From an uncultured Sphaerochaeta sp. (lineage in GTDB: Bacteria; Spirochaetota; Spirochaetia; Sphaerochaetales; Sphaerochaetaceae), in the NCBI RefSeq assembly GCF_963676285.1, contig NZ_OY781063.1:2046001-2110000 (forward strand): a stretch of 64,000 nucleotides of DNA. The letters run 5' to 3'. Each line of letters begins with the position of its first letter. Position 1 is the first letter of the stretch. Shown here in pieces: positions 8,477 to 15,999 of the stretch. The notes under the pieces are model-generated. The model saw only the letters and a program-made list of their open reading frames with translations, had not been told where the DNA came from and did no database searches. A program made the position numbers and the translations under genes.

Positions 8477-9733
8477 CTATTTATTCATTGCAGCGTAGAA
8501 CTGTTCTGCATTCAAGGAACCAAGGATAAGCTTGGAGAAGTTCTCCTTGATCTTTGCATTGACGTCTGCAAGATTTTCCATTCCAGCAGCCCAGGTCATC
8601 CATGTTGTGGTATTGTCGATGATAGTCTTGGCTTCAGCTGTTTGTTTTGGCCAGGTGCTGTTCTTACCCATCGGAACACCAAGGCTTTCCTTTGCCAGTC
8701 TGGAGTCCCATTCACCGGTGGTAAGGTAGACGATGAACTGGAATGATTCGTCTGGAACCTGTGAGTTGGCATTGATTCCGAAGCACTGTGCTCCATAGTT
8801 GTTTGCCTCAGTGCCATTTCCGTTTGGTCCCATTTCAGGCCATGCGAATGCACCCCAATTGAAGTTTGGTGCGTTGCCCTTGATCTCATTAGGAAGCCAG
8901 GTGCCATTGAGGTACATCGCAACCTTTCCCGCGGCAATTTCCTCAATCTGTCCTGCAGGATAGATGTTGGAGGCTGCTTTTTTGCTGATATAACCTTTCT
9001 TTGCGAAGTCTGACCAGATCTTGCCAAACTCAAGAACTGCGGGATCATTGAATTCATTGTTGTTGGCCATTTCCAGGGTTCTCTCGTAACCAGCAAGTCG
9101 AGCCATGTTGTACCCGAAGAATGCTGCCATGTAGGCATCATCAACGGTGATAGGAGTAACTCCAGCTTGTACCAGTTTTGCGCAAACGTTCTCGAACTCA
9201 GCCCAAGTTTTTGGAGATTCGGTGATACCTGCCTTGTTGAAAAGGTCCTTGTTGTACATAACCACAAAAGCAAATGGCTGGTAAGGAGCTGTCTTAAGTG
9301 TTCCACCACCGGCCTGACGAGCAAGATCGATTAATGCAGTGCTTACAGCATCACTGTAGCTCTCCCCTCCTGTGGTGGGGTAGCTCTTTGATACATACTC
9401 TTCCAAAGGAAGGAGATATTCACCCCACGTGGAGTTAACACGGGAGATGTCCTCATCAAAGATATCGATTGTTTCACCGGCATCCAGAGCAGGTTGCAGG
9501 GTCTTTCTGATCTCGCGACCATTGAAGACGATTTCAACCTCGATACCAGTCTCTTCTTCAAATGCTTCAGCAGCCTCAGCCATGACAAGGCCCTGTGGCT
9601 CAGCTTCATTCCACATCGACCAGTAGGTGACAGTCTTTTTCCCCGCAGCATCTTCTGCAGATCCCCCGGCAAACAGCGGGGTGGCGATAACTGCCAATAC
9701 CAACAGTGCAACAACCATTCCTTTCTTCTTCAT
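8477..9733 (-). CDS. Sugar ABC transporter substrate-binding protein
   Basis: 418 codons. N-terminal signal peptide (MKKKG then a hydrophobic stretch ending LFAGGSAED) directs export; the cleavage region has no Cys, so it is not an obvious lipoprotein. The mature part is a cluster B, MalE-like protein (VTYWSMWNEAEPQ, YNKDLFNKAGI, MYLNGTWLPNEI). Start ATG at 9733 is preceded by AAGGAG; the longer open frame upstream lacks signal character. First gene of the operon and transcribed divergently from an AraC regulator 135 nt away, which probably controls it. Ligand is not predictable from sequence; the downstream kinase suggests HexNAc-containing sugars. Confidence 0.92.
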   Translation of the reverse strand: MKKKGMVVALLVLAVIATPLFAGGSAEDAAGKKTVTYWSMWNEAEPQGLVMAEAAEAFEEETGIEVEIVFNGREIRKTLQPALDAGETIDIFDEDISRVNSTWGEYLLPLEEYVSKSYPTTGGESYSDAVSTALIDLARQAGGGTLKTAPYQPFAFVVMYNKDLFNKAGITESPKTWAEFENVCAKLVQAGVTPITVDDAYMAAFFGYNMARLAGYERTLEMANNNEFNDPAVLEFGKIWSDFAKKGYISKKAASNIYPAGQIEEIAAGKVAMYLNGTWLPNEIKGNAPNFNWGAFAWPEMGPNGNGTEANNYGAQCFGINANSQVPDESFQFIVYLTTGEWDSRLAKESLGVPMGKNSTWPKQTAEAKTIIDNTTTWMTWAAGMENLADVNAKIKENFSKLILGSLNAEQFYAAMNK

Positions 9734-9833
9734 AGTTGACTCCTTTTTGTGTGAACAATTCATATCTGAATTGCAATCTATTTGGAGTATAAGCCCGTTT
9801 CTCATGCTGGATTTATCCAAAAAAACATAATGT

Positions 9834-9868
9834 TTGTCGTTTATGATTTTCTCTTGTATACTAGAATC
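9834..9868 (+). promoter_or_regulatory. Promoter of the araC-type gene, ending at its ATG
   Basis: A -35-like TTGTCG at 9834-9839 and a perfect-type -10 TATACT at 9857-9862 are 17 nt apart. The expected transcription start falls at about 9869, which is the A of the ATG, and no Shine-Dalgarno sequence is visible. The intergenic region 9734-9868 also carries the leftward sugar-operon promoter (a TTATACT on the minus strand near 9790). Confidence 0.5.
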
Positions 9869-10789
9869 ATGACAAAGCATATCGATGGATTTTCACTCTC
9901 TCCCATGAAGATTGAGCTTAATGTGAGTCATTTTGTGACTTTCCATTATTTTGAATACCCCCACAAGTTTATCTTCAAAGGAGAGCGACATAACTTTTGG
10001 GAGTTGCTGTATGTGGATAAGGGTGTGGTATTTGCTGGAACCGACCGGGAGAGGTATCAGCTGCAGCAGGGGCAGATAATCTTCCACAAGCCAAATGAAT
10101 TTCACAGTGTGGAATGTAATGGGATCATCTCTCCCTGTCTGGTGGTAATCTCCTTTGTCTGCAACTCCCCAAGCATGGACTATTTCAAGAACAAGGTGCT
10201 GCGTATTACCCAACGAACAAAGAGCTTGATGTCCATCATCATCAATGAAGCGAAGAAGAACTTCCAGACAAATTTATCAGACCCTTTCTATACCAAGTTG
10301 GAATTACGTGACAATCGGCCATTTGGGAGTGAGCAATTGATCAAGAACTATTTTGAGGCATTCCTTTTGGAGTTGATCATCCAGAACTCCCAGAATGAGA
10401 AAGACGGTACCTTGCTCAACACCACCCAGGTGGAGGACAGGCGGTTCCGTTTTGAAATGGCAAACTCCTTCATGCAACATAATCTTGCTGAGAATCTCAG
10501 TCTTACAGACATCTGCAACCACTGCTCTATGAGCAACTCCCTTGCCCAACAGATCTTCAAGCATGAAACAGGCAATAGTGTCATGCAGTGGTATGCCCGC
10601 TTAAGGATAGAGAAAGCAAAACAGCTGATAAGAGAAGGGAAGGGGAACATGACCACCATCGCCTACCAGCTTGGCTATAGTTCCATCCACCACTTCTCCA
10701 AACAGTTTTCCAAGGTCGATGGAAAGAGTCCTACAGAATATGCCAAGTCGATCACCAGTCTTCTGAACAAGGATCTTGGGCTGTTGTAA
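9869..10789 (+). CDS. AraC-family transcriptional regulator
   Basis: 307 codons. N-terminal cupin-like sensor domain (about 20-110: ELLYVDKG, IIFHKPNEFHSV) and C-terminal AraC double helix-turn-helix (about 200-300: LTDICNHCSMSNSLAQQIFKHETG, then IAYQLGYSSIHHFSKQFSK). Start chosen at 9869 (MTKHIDG) because the promoter -10 box lies just upstream of it and the longer frame would begin before the promoter. The start seems leaderless. Divergent from the sugar operon, of which it is the likely activator, with the sugar or its phosphate as possible effector. Confidence 0.88.
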   Translation: MTKHIDGFSLSPMKIELNVSHFVTFHYFEYPHKFIFKGERHNFWELLYVDKGVVFAGTDRERYQLQQGQIIFHKPNEFHSVECNGIISPCLVVISFVCNSPSMDYFKNKVLRITQRTKSLMSIIINEAKKNFQTNLSDPFYTKLELRDNRPFGSEQLIKNYFEAFLLELIIQNSQNEKDGTLLNTTQVEDRRFRFEMANSFMQHNLAENLSLTDICNHCSMSNSLAQQIFKHETGNSVMQWYARLRIEKAKQLIREGKGNMTTIAYQLGYSSIHHFSKQFSKVDGKSPTEYAKSITSLLNKDLGLL

Positions 10790-10872
10790 CGGGTCTGCTC
10801 TAGGTGACTATAGCTGGTTTGTATTGTATAATGGCCTCTATATAAACCTTATATATATGGTTGGAGAGGGAT

Positions 10873-12045
10873 ATGTGGAGAAAACGTTTAGCAATTCTTG
10901 TTGTGTTATTGGTATTTCTACAGGCCGTAGTGATTGCCAGTACTATAACTGAACCCACCGCTCTTACTCGTTTGTTTACGGATGGCCCTGCCAGTGTCAA
11001 ATACACAAGGCAATTCGAGGCAGCAGTGCCTCCCTCCTCCATGCAACAACTCATCAGCCAACTGACTGAGCAACTTGGTGATTTCATGAGGGTGGATGGA
11101 CATAAGAATCCCTATACTATTGTTCTTGAACATGGAACAATTACTGCATATATCAGCCTAGATGGACAGGGAAAAGTTGCCGGTCTCCAGTTTACAGAAA
11201 TCATCGATACACGTGGCACCCTCGCTGATGCCGTGAAGAAGATAACCTCATTGGATGGAGAAAGCTCCGTACTGATTCGTAAGAATGGAGAGATTCTCGT
11301 GGACCACCAAGGGGATACACCTCTTGCAGTAGGCTCTTCTTTCAAACTGGGTATCCTGGCAGCCCTCCATGATGCAATAGCTGCTGGGCAATTACGATGG
11401 GACCAGAGTGTACCGTTGCGTTCTTCACTGAAGAGTCTCCCCACCGGTATTCTTCAGGATTGGCCGGAGGGTACCCAGGTAACCATTGAGACGCTTGCTG
11501 CACTTATGATCTCCCAGAGTGACAACACTGCCACTGATGTATTGCTTTCTTTGGTAGGCAGGCCCAGCGTAGAGAACTATCTCCCCCATAGTATTCCTGT
11601 CCTTTCTACCGGGGATATGTTCCGGCTTAAGAACCCAGAGAACGAGGACATCCTTAAACAGTATCGGAAAGCTTCCCTAGCTCTTAAAAGAACGTTGCTT
11701 ACAGTTCTCCCACACAGAAACCTCCCTGAAGCAAGTCTCTTCTCGGGGGACCCTGTTGCCCTTGATATAGAGTGGTTCATGACAGCATCGGAGCTTGCCG
11801 ATTTGGTCGAACGACTCCAGCATCTGGATCTGATGACCATCAACGCAGGCTTGGCAACCAAGGAGAAGTGGCAGCGTGTTGCCTATAAGGGAGGCAGTGA
11901 GCCAGGAGTACTTAATCTCACCACGTTCCTTATTGATGAAGAGGGAAACCAGTATACGGTAGTGGTAACGGTAAATAACGCAAAGAAAGCTCTGGATGAG
12001 GCAAAGATCATGGAGTCCTATCAGGCAATGCTGAATTACCTATAG
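10873..12045 (+). CDS. Exported class A beta-lactamase-fold serine hydrolase
   Basis: 390 residues. N-terminal signal peptide (MWRKRLAIL then hydrophobic to about 23). Active-site motifs of penicillin-interacting serine enzymes are present: SSFK (S155-x-x-K158), SDN (216-218) and K-G-G near 345 in place of KTG. The 120-residue segment before the catalytic domain resembles the DUF3887-like lid found in some exported hydrolases, but I am unsure. Start ATG at 10873 follows GGAGAGGG; the TTG 12 nt upstream overlaps that RBS. A promoter TATAAT is at about 10826. It may act on peptidoglycan or beta-lactams; no substrate can be assigned. Its last 256 bp are repeated at 21418-21673. Confidence 0.8.
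   Translation: MWRKRLAILVVLLVFLQAVVIASTITEPTALTRLFTDGPASVKYTRQFEAAVPPSSMQQLISQLTEQLGDFMRVDGHKNPYTIVLEHGTITAYISLDGQGKVAGLQFTEIIDTRGTLADAVKKITSLDGESSVLIRKNGEILVDHQGDTPLAVGSSFKLGILAALHDAIAAGQLRWDQSVPLRSSLKSLPTGILQDWPEGTQVTIETLAALMISQSDNTATDVLLSLVGRPSVENYLPHSIPVLSTGDMFRLKNPENEDILKQYRKASLALKRTLLTVLPHRNLPEASLFSGDPVALDIEWFMTASELADLVERLQHLDLMTINAGLATKEKWQRVAYKGGSEPGVLNLTTFLIDEEGNQYTVVVTVNNAKKALDEAKIMESYQAMLNYL
11790..12045 (+). repeat. Left copy of 256-bp direct repeat bounding the island
   Basis: The 3' end of the beta-lactamase-fold gene. An equally long copy at 21418-21673 matches in roughly 95 per cent of positions by eye; most differences fall at third codon positions. The copies are in direct orientation and flank about 9.4 kb of phage-like and defence genes. 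This is what is expected when an element integrates in the 3' part of a gene and supplies its own gene end. Confidence 0.75.
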
Positions 12046-12085
12046 GAAGATTCAAGTTGATTGCTCTCTTGGAGAGTCATTCCTT

Positions 12086-12684
12086 TCATTTATGAGATGT
12101 TATGACAACAAAAGATCCTTCTCCGAATCCTGATTTGATTGCATCCAAGGTTGGTTCAGGAAAGAGGGTTTGTATCGTGGACGATTCTTTAAATCCAGCG
12201 TTTTGTAGATGTTCCAATACTTCTTTTGTCGAATAGAATGTTGCATCTTGATAGAATACGCTTTCATGTTTTCTCTTAAGGTACGTTTGGCCAATCTTGC
12301 TTTCACTGTCTACAAAACCGATGATGATAATTCCATTTGGTTTCAACACTCTCCATGCTTCCTTGAACGATTGTTCAATAACATCGATAAAACATATGGT
12401 AGTGACCATTAGTGCATAATCAAATTGTTGAGGTAGGAAGGGGAGTTTTTCAGCAATGCCAGGGAATACCTCAATTCCACAATCACGTGTTTTTTTGCCA
12501 TCTCTAACGAAGGTTCCACTCCGATACGTATTCCGAGAGGTGCTGCAAATATTTGTGCTAGATGCAGACTTCTGATTAAATCCAACGTCAATTTGCGATG
12601 ATCTTCTACTAATGTTTTGGTTTTATTTGCCGAATCATCAAAATCCTAATTTGAATTTTCTACGACTTTTAGTTCGTTTTGCAT
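12086..12684 (-). pseudogene. Disrupted SAM-dependent methyltransferase
   Basis: Reading leftward from ATG 12684 (RBS GGGGAGAG) gives about 12 residues and then an in-frame TAG. The same frame continues through FAAPLGIRIGVEPSLEMAKK, the second SAM-binding strand of class I methyltransferases. A frameshift at a run of seven A near 12495 moves to the frame giving DCGIEVFPGIAEKLPF, then VLKPNGIIIIGF and the C-terminus. The glycine-rich first SAM motif is missing before FAAPLG, implying an internal deletion too. With a stop, a shift and a missing motif, it is a decayed gene rather than a sequencing artefact alone. Confidence 0.8.
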
Positions 12685-12815
12685 TACACTCTCCCCTTGC
12701 ATATTCAGAAAAGCTACTGTAGACTTCGTTTAGGTTGATTCATTAACTCATTTTGATGTAATAGCATAACGACATATAAATCAATACTAAAATGCAATGT
12801 TTATAAGGTTATGAC

Positions 12816-13535
12816 ATGATAAGTGGCAATCTAAAATCAATACGACTTAGCACAGGAGAATCACAATCCGTATTTGCTAAAAAATTCGGATTGTCACAAG
12901 CTGTTTATTCTCAGTATGAAACAGGCAAACGCTCTGTCCCTGATGACCTAAAACAACAATTGGCCGATATGGGCGTAAATATTCATTGGCTTGTAACCGG
13001 TAATGGTTCTATGTACTTGAATTCCAAGGAGTCCCTCCCCCCTGCAAGTATGGGTACCAGTTCAGAACCACCGATGCCATATCCATTAGAGAGTAAAAAG
13101 GAATTAGCAGGCATACCCCAAAATGAAGATTCTATTCCAATCCCTTTCATATCCCAGAAGCTCTCTGCAGGACCTGGGCAACTCTGGAATGAGGATTGTT
13201 TTACTGATGACGTGATTGCCATCCCTACCAGGATGGTCAAGCGGTTCAAGGGCTATAAGCTTGGGGCAGCGGAAGTCAGGGGGGATTCAATGGATCCTTC
13301 TCTTCAGAATGGGGACATAATCATATTTGCAGAGAAGATGATATCTGGTAACGGCATCTATGCTCTCTCCATCGATGCCGAGGTATACGTGAAGCGTATT
13401 GAATTTGATCCCTTCGATGAGACTCTCCGGGTTATCAGCGACAACCCAAAATATGATGCAAAGATTCTTCCTGCAGACACTGACAGGGTTCAGATACTGG
13501 GCAAGATCATTGGTAGATTTCTGGTGTATTGGTAA
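12816..13535 (+). CDS. Phage-type repressor: XRE helix-turn-helix plus S24 peptidase
   Basis: 239 residues. N-terminal HTH_XRE domain (about 5-60: SQSVFAKKFGLSQAVYSQYE) binds DNA. C-terminal S24/LexA-like domain (about 105-235) has the catalytic Ser in RGDSMDPSL and the catalytic Lys in EVYVKRIEF; the self-cleavage or cleavage-like site would lie in the linker. CI/LexA-like repressors keep prophages silent and are inactivated by RecA in the SOS response. It is followed by an intrinsic terminator. Its presence supports a phage origin of the surrounding island. The upstream A/T-rich 130 nt presumably hold the operator, but I could not define repeats there. Confidence 0.9.
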   Translation: MISGNLKSIRLSTGESQSVFAKKFGLSQAVYSQYETGKRSVPDDLKQQLADMGVNIHWLVTGNGSMYLNSKESLPPASMGTSSEPPMPYPLESKKELAGIPQNEDSIPIPFISQKLSAGPGQLWNEDCFTDDVIAIPTRMVKRFKGYKLGAAEVRGDSMDPSLQNGDIIIFAEKMISGNGIYALSIDAEVYVKRIEFDPFDETLRVISDNPKYDAKILPADTDRVQILGKIIGRFLVYW

Positions 13536-13538
13536 AAG

Positions 13539-13559
13539 CACCCTTGGGGGTGTTTATTC
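13539..13559 (+). terminator. Intrinsic terminator after the repressor
   Basis: CACCC, loop TTGG, GGGTG, then TTTATT. Short but typical; begins 4 nt after the repressor stop codon. Confidence 0.7.
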
Positions 13560-13615
13560 TATTTGTTAGGTCTTTACTACTGATTCTGCTTCTGAGTGAC
13601 TAAAGGGATAATTGC

Positions 13616-14113
13616 ATGCAATTCATCGGAGCTGTTTTATTTATATTCTCATGTATAGGTATAGTTGCTGGGTTTGTTTACGGGAATCTGAATATCGGAG
13701 GATATACTTATGAGTTAAGCCTCGCTCTTGCCTGGAGCTGGTGGTCATCTGCCTTAGTACTTCTAGCATTAGCTGGGATTTGCTTCTCGTTGCCTTCCTT
13801 CCTAGAAACCCTGAAAGATATTTCCTCGAACATGAAAAAGTCCTATGAGCTGCAAGAGAAATCAGAAAAGCTCTTAAAGAAGAACACCATTGATACAGAT
13901 TTTTCCAAGCCTGGAGATGCCCCGGGTTATCCCAGAGCAAAAGGAGAGAGTGATTCTGATTATTGGGATCGAGTTACAAAAGGAAAACATTCTGCAGATA
14001 TTCAAAGCAAAGAAGACGATCCTAGATATCCTCGTCGTAGTGGCGAACTTGATGATGAATATTGGAAACGAGTGGGAAGAGCTTCTTCTATCCAAGATGG
14101 GTACAAGTATTGA
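13616..14113 (+). CDS. Small membrane protein with two copies of a YPR-x-YW motif
   Basis: 165 residues, unrecognised. Two membrane helices (about 3-25 and 40-62) are followed by a charged cytoplasmic tail. The tail contains a repeated 17-residue motif: GYPRAKGESDSDYWDRV (about 101-117) and RYPRRSGELDDEYWKRV (about 137-153). The repeat suggests a small binding module. It lies between the phage-type repressor and the ABC-3C operon, so it may be a phage or accessory membrane protein. No RBS stronger than AAAGGG is visible. Confidence 0.6.
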   Translation: MQFIGAVLFIFSCIGIVAGFVYGNLNIGGYTYELSLALAWSWWSSALVLLALAGICFSLPSFLETLKDISSNMKKSYELQEKSEKLLKKNTIDTDFSKPGDAPGYPRAKGESDSDYWDRVTKGKHSADIQSKEDDPRYPRRSGELDDEYWKRVGRASSIQDGYKY

Positions 14114-14315
14114 AATGAGTTTATCAGGGAAGCTTTGTCCGGAAACTTCGTGCTCTGGAGCCCAGATGGTTGATGAGAATACCCGTTCTGAAGCATTCGC
14201 AGAATATAACAGCAAGCCTGGTTATAGAAAAGATGTTCTCTCGATATTTTTATTGCAAAGGTTGCAACAGGGATGTAAATAGTAAACTTAACCTATTTAC
14301 AAAAGGATGGGATTT

Positions 14316-15530
14316 ATGGCTAATAAAGAAAATAAACATGCTGCAGCAGAACAATATGTCGGATATTTATATCAATCGAGATTTGCTCTGTATTATTTGC
14401 TAGATTTAGATGATGATTCGTGTGAATTGTTTATTGAGCGTAACGACGATTTTGAGCTTTTACAAGACGGCACTGTTAGCCTAGCTTCACTTAAGCATAG
14501 AAGCGATGGAACTCATTTAACTGATCTTTCTGTTGATTTTTGGAAATCAATCAATATTTGGATAGATGCTTATAACAAGCAGAATAAACTTTCCAGTAAT
14601 TTAAAATTCCTTCTTTTTACAACCGCATCAGCCAGTTCAGATACTTTTTTAAATAAATTGATTGGGGACCATTTATCAAATATAAATATTGTGGATGATG
14701 CTGATTCGGCTTTAAGTCGTACTGAATCTAAATTGATACTCGAAATTAAAAAGAAATATGATCGGTTCTCAGAGGAGGAGAAAATGGATTTCTTTGCACG
14801 TGTTCAGATTGTAGATAGTACGATTCGTATAGAGAACATTGCAGAGAAAATTCAGAATAGGTATCTCAAGACGGCATTTCGGCAAAATAGGAAACATATT
14901 TATCACCATTTTCTTGGATGGTGGGAAAGTCAGGTTTTAGACTTACTTACAGGGAAGAAAACTACCTCAATCAAAGGTTTTGAAGTAACAGATAAGCTAG
15001 CATCAATAGCTAGTCAATATCATGTTGATGATTTACCAATAAATTTCCAAGATGCAACCCCTAGTGATATTGTGTCTGCTGGATTAGAAAAAATGATGTT
15101 TGTAAAACAGTTGCAAGCAATTCAAGTAGCGCCAACCTCCATACAGTATGCGATTCTCGATTATTTTAGAGCTTGTGAACAAAGGAGTCTTTGGGCTAGA
15201 GAAAAGTTGTTGATCGATGATGACTTGGTAAAATATGAAAACAAATTGGAAGAAGAATGGAGGCGATACAAGGATGCACTTACTTACAAGCTTTCTGATT
15301 CTGCATCAGAAGATAAGCTTAGAGATATTGGTCATGCCTTGTATAATTGGGCACAGTTTGAATCACAGTCTCTGCGAATTAGAACCAAAGTAACAGAAGA
15401 GTATGTCCGACGTGGGCACTTTCATATTCTTGCAAATGAAGAGCCAACACCACGCATATATTGGCATCCTCTGTTTTTGGATCGGATTGCAACAATCTTG
15501 GGAGGACCTATCGATGGAACCGTGGAATAA
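14316..15530 (+). CDS. ABC-3C system effector: nuclease-like N-terminus plus ABC-3C C-terminal domain
   Basis: 404 residues. The N-terminus (GYLYQSRFALYYLL, then IERNDDFELL and LASLKHRS) resembles the DUF4297/Cap4-like PD-(D/E)xK dsDNA nuclease fold: an acidic E..DD followed by a strand ending in a Lys-His. The C-terminal part (about 250-400: YFRACEQRSLWAREKLL, then EEEWRRYKDAL and RRGHFHILAN... WHPLF) matches what I recall of the C-terminal domain shared by effectors of three-component ABC (ABC-3C) conflict systems. Start 14316 is chosen because AAGGATGG lies about 10 nt upstream; the ATG at 14307 overlaps that site. Next gene overlaps by 17 nt. Predicted role: antiviral or anti-plasmid effector restrained by the ABC component. 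Confidence 0.72.
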   Translation: MANKENKHAAAEQYVGYLYQSRFALYYLLDLDDDSCELFIERNDDFELLQDGTVSLASLKHRSDGTHLTDLSVDFWKSINIWIDAYNKQNKLSSNLKFLLFTTASASSDTFLNKLIGDHLSNINIVDDADSALSRTESKLILEIKKKYDRFSEEEKMDFFARVQIVDSTIRIENIAEKIQNRYLKTAFRQNRKHIYHHFLGWWESQVLDLLTGKKTTSIKGFEVTDKLASIASQYHVDDLPINFQDATPSDIVSAGLEKMMFVKQLQAIQVAPTSIQYAILDYFRACEQRSLWAREKLLIDDDLVKYENKLEEEWRRYKDALTYKLSDSASEDKLRDIGHALYNWAQFESQSLRIRTKVTEEYVRRGHFHILANEEPTPRIYWHPLFLDRIATILGGPIDGTVE

Positions 15531-15999
15531 AAGACTATTTGAATACCGTCGTCTTTTTAACCCTGCATTCTGTGCTCTAGTATTGTTAAGAGCTATAAAT
15601 GGGTACAAAGAAGTATCAGGAAAGGGAATGCCTTTCTCTCTATTATTCCTAGTCCTCCCTTTGTGCTTATTTGAAGATTCTCGAATTATTTTAAAAAAAA
15701 ATAATAGGGGGAACTTTCAGAAAATCATTTCAACATATCCAGAGATACTTGTTGGATTTCCCAAAAGGGCTTCTGCTCTAGCATCATATACGATGGAAGG
15801 ACTAGGTTATGCCCATCACAGAGGATTATTCTCTATTGAAGAAGGGGCGATGTTAATTTCTGGCAATGTTCTCAAATCATCCTATTCAGGATCTCTTGAA
15901 GTTCAGGATTGCCAGAAGGTTGCGTATAATTTGGGAAAGAAATTTGCCAAGGTAGGTAGCAAGATAACAATTTTCACTATATTGGGGGTAAGACCTTGA
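15514..15999 (+). CDS. ABC-3C system middle component
   Basis: 161 residues. The sequence fits the small middle component that links effector and ATPase in ABC-3C systems: FNPAFCALVLLRAINGY near the N-terminus, LLFLVLPLCLF, then ALASYTMEGLGYAHHRGLFS and a C-terminal KKFAKVG. Start ATG 15514 has GGAGG 8 nt upstream, inside the effector gene, giving a 17-nt overlap. Its own stop overlaps the ATPase TTG start by 4 nt. The three overlapping genes form one translationally coupled unit, which strongly supports the system-level call. Confidence 0.78.
   Translation: MEPWNKRLFEYRRLFNPAFCALVLLRAINGYKEVSGKGMPFSLLFLVLPLCLFEDSRIILKKNNRGNFQKIISTYPEILVGFPKRASALASYTMEGLGYAHHRGLFSIEEGAMLISGNVLKSSYSGSLEVQDCQKVAYNLGKKFAKVGSKITIFTILGVRP

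Noticed and set aside
12495..12505. Methyltransferase frameshift as a sequencing error at an A homopolymer
   Set aside because: An in-frame TAG and a missing glycine-rich SAM motif elsewhere in the same gene indicate genuine decay, even if the shift itself could be an error.
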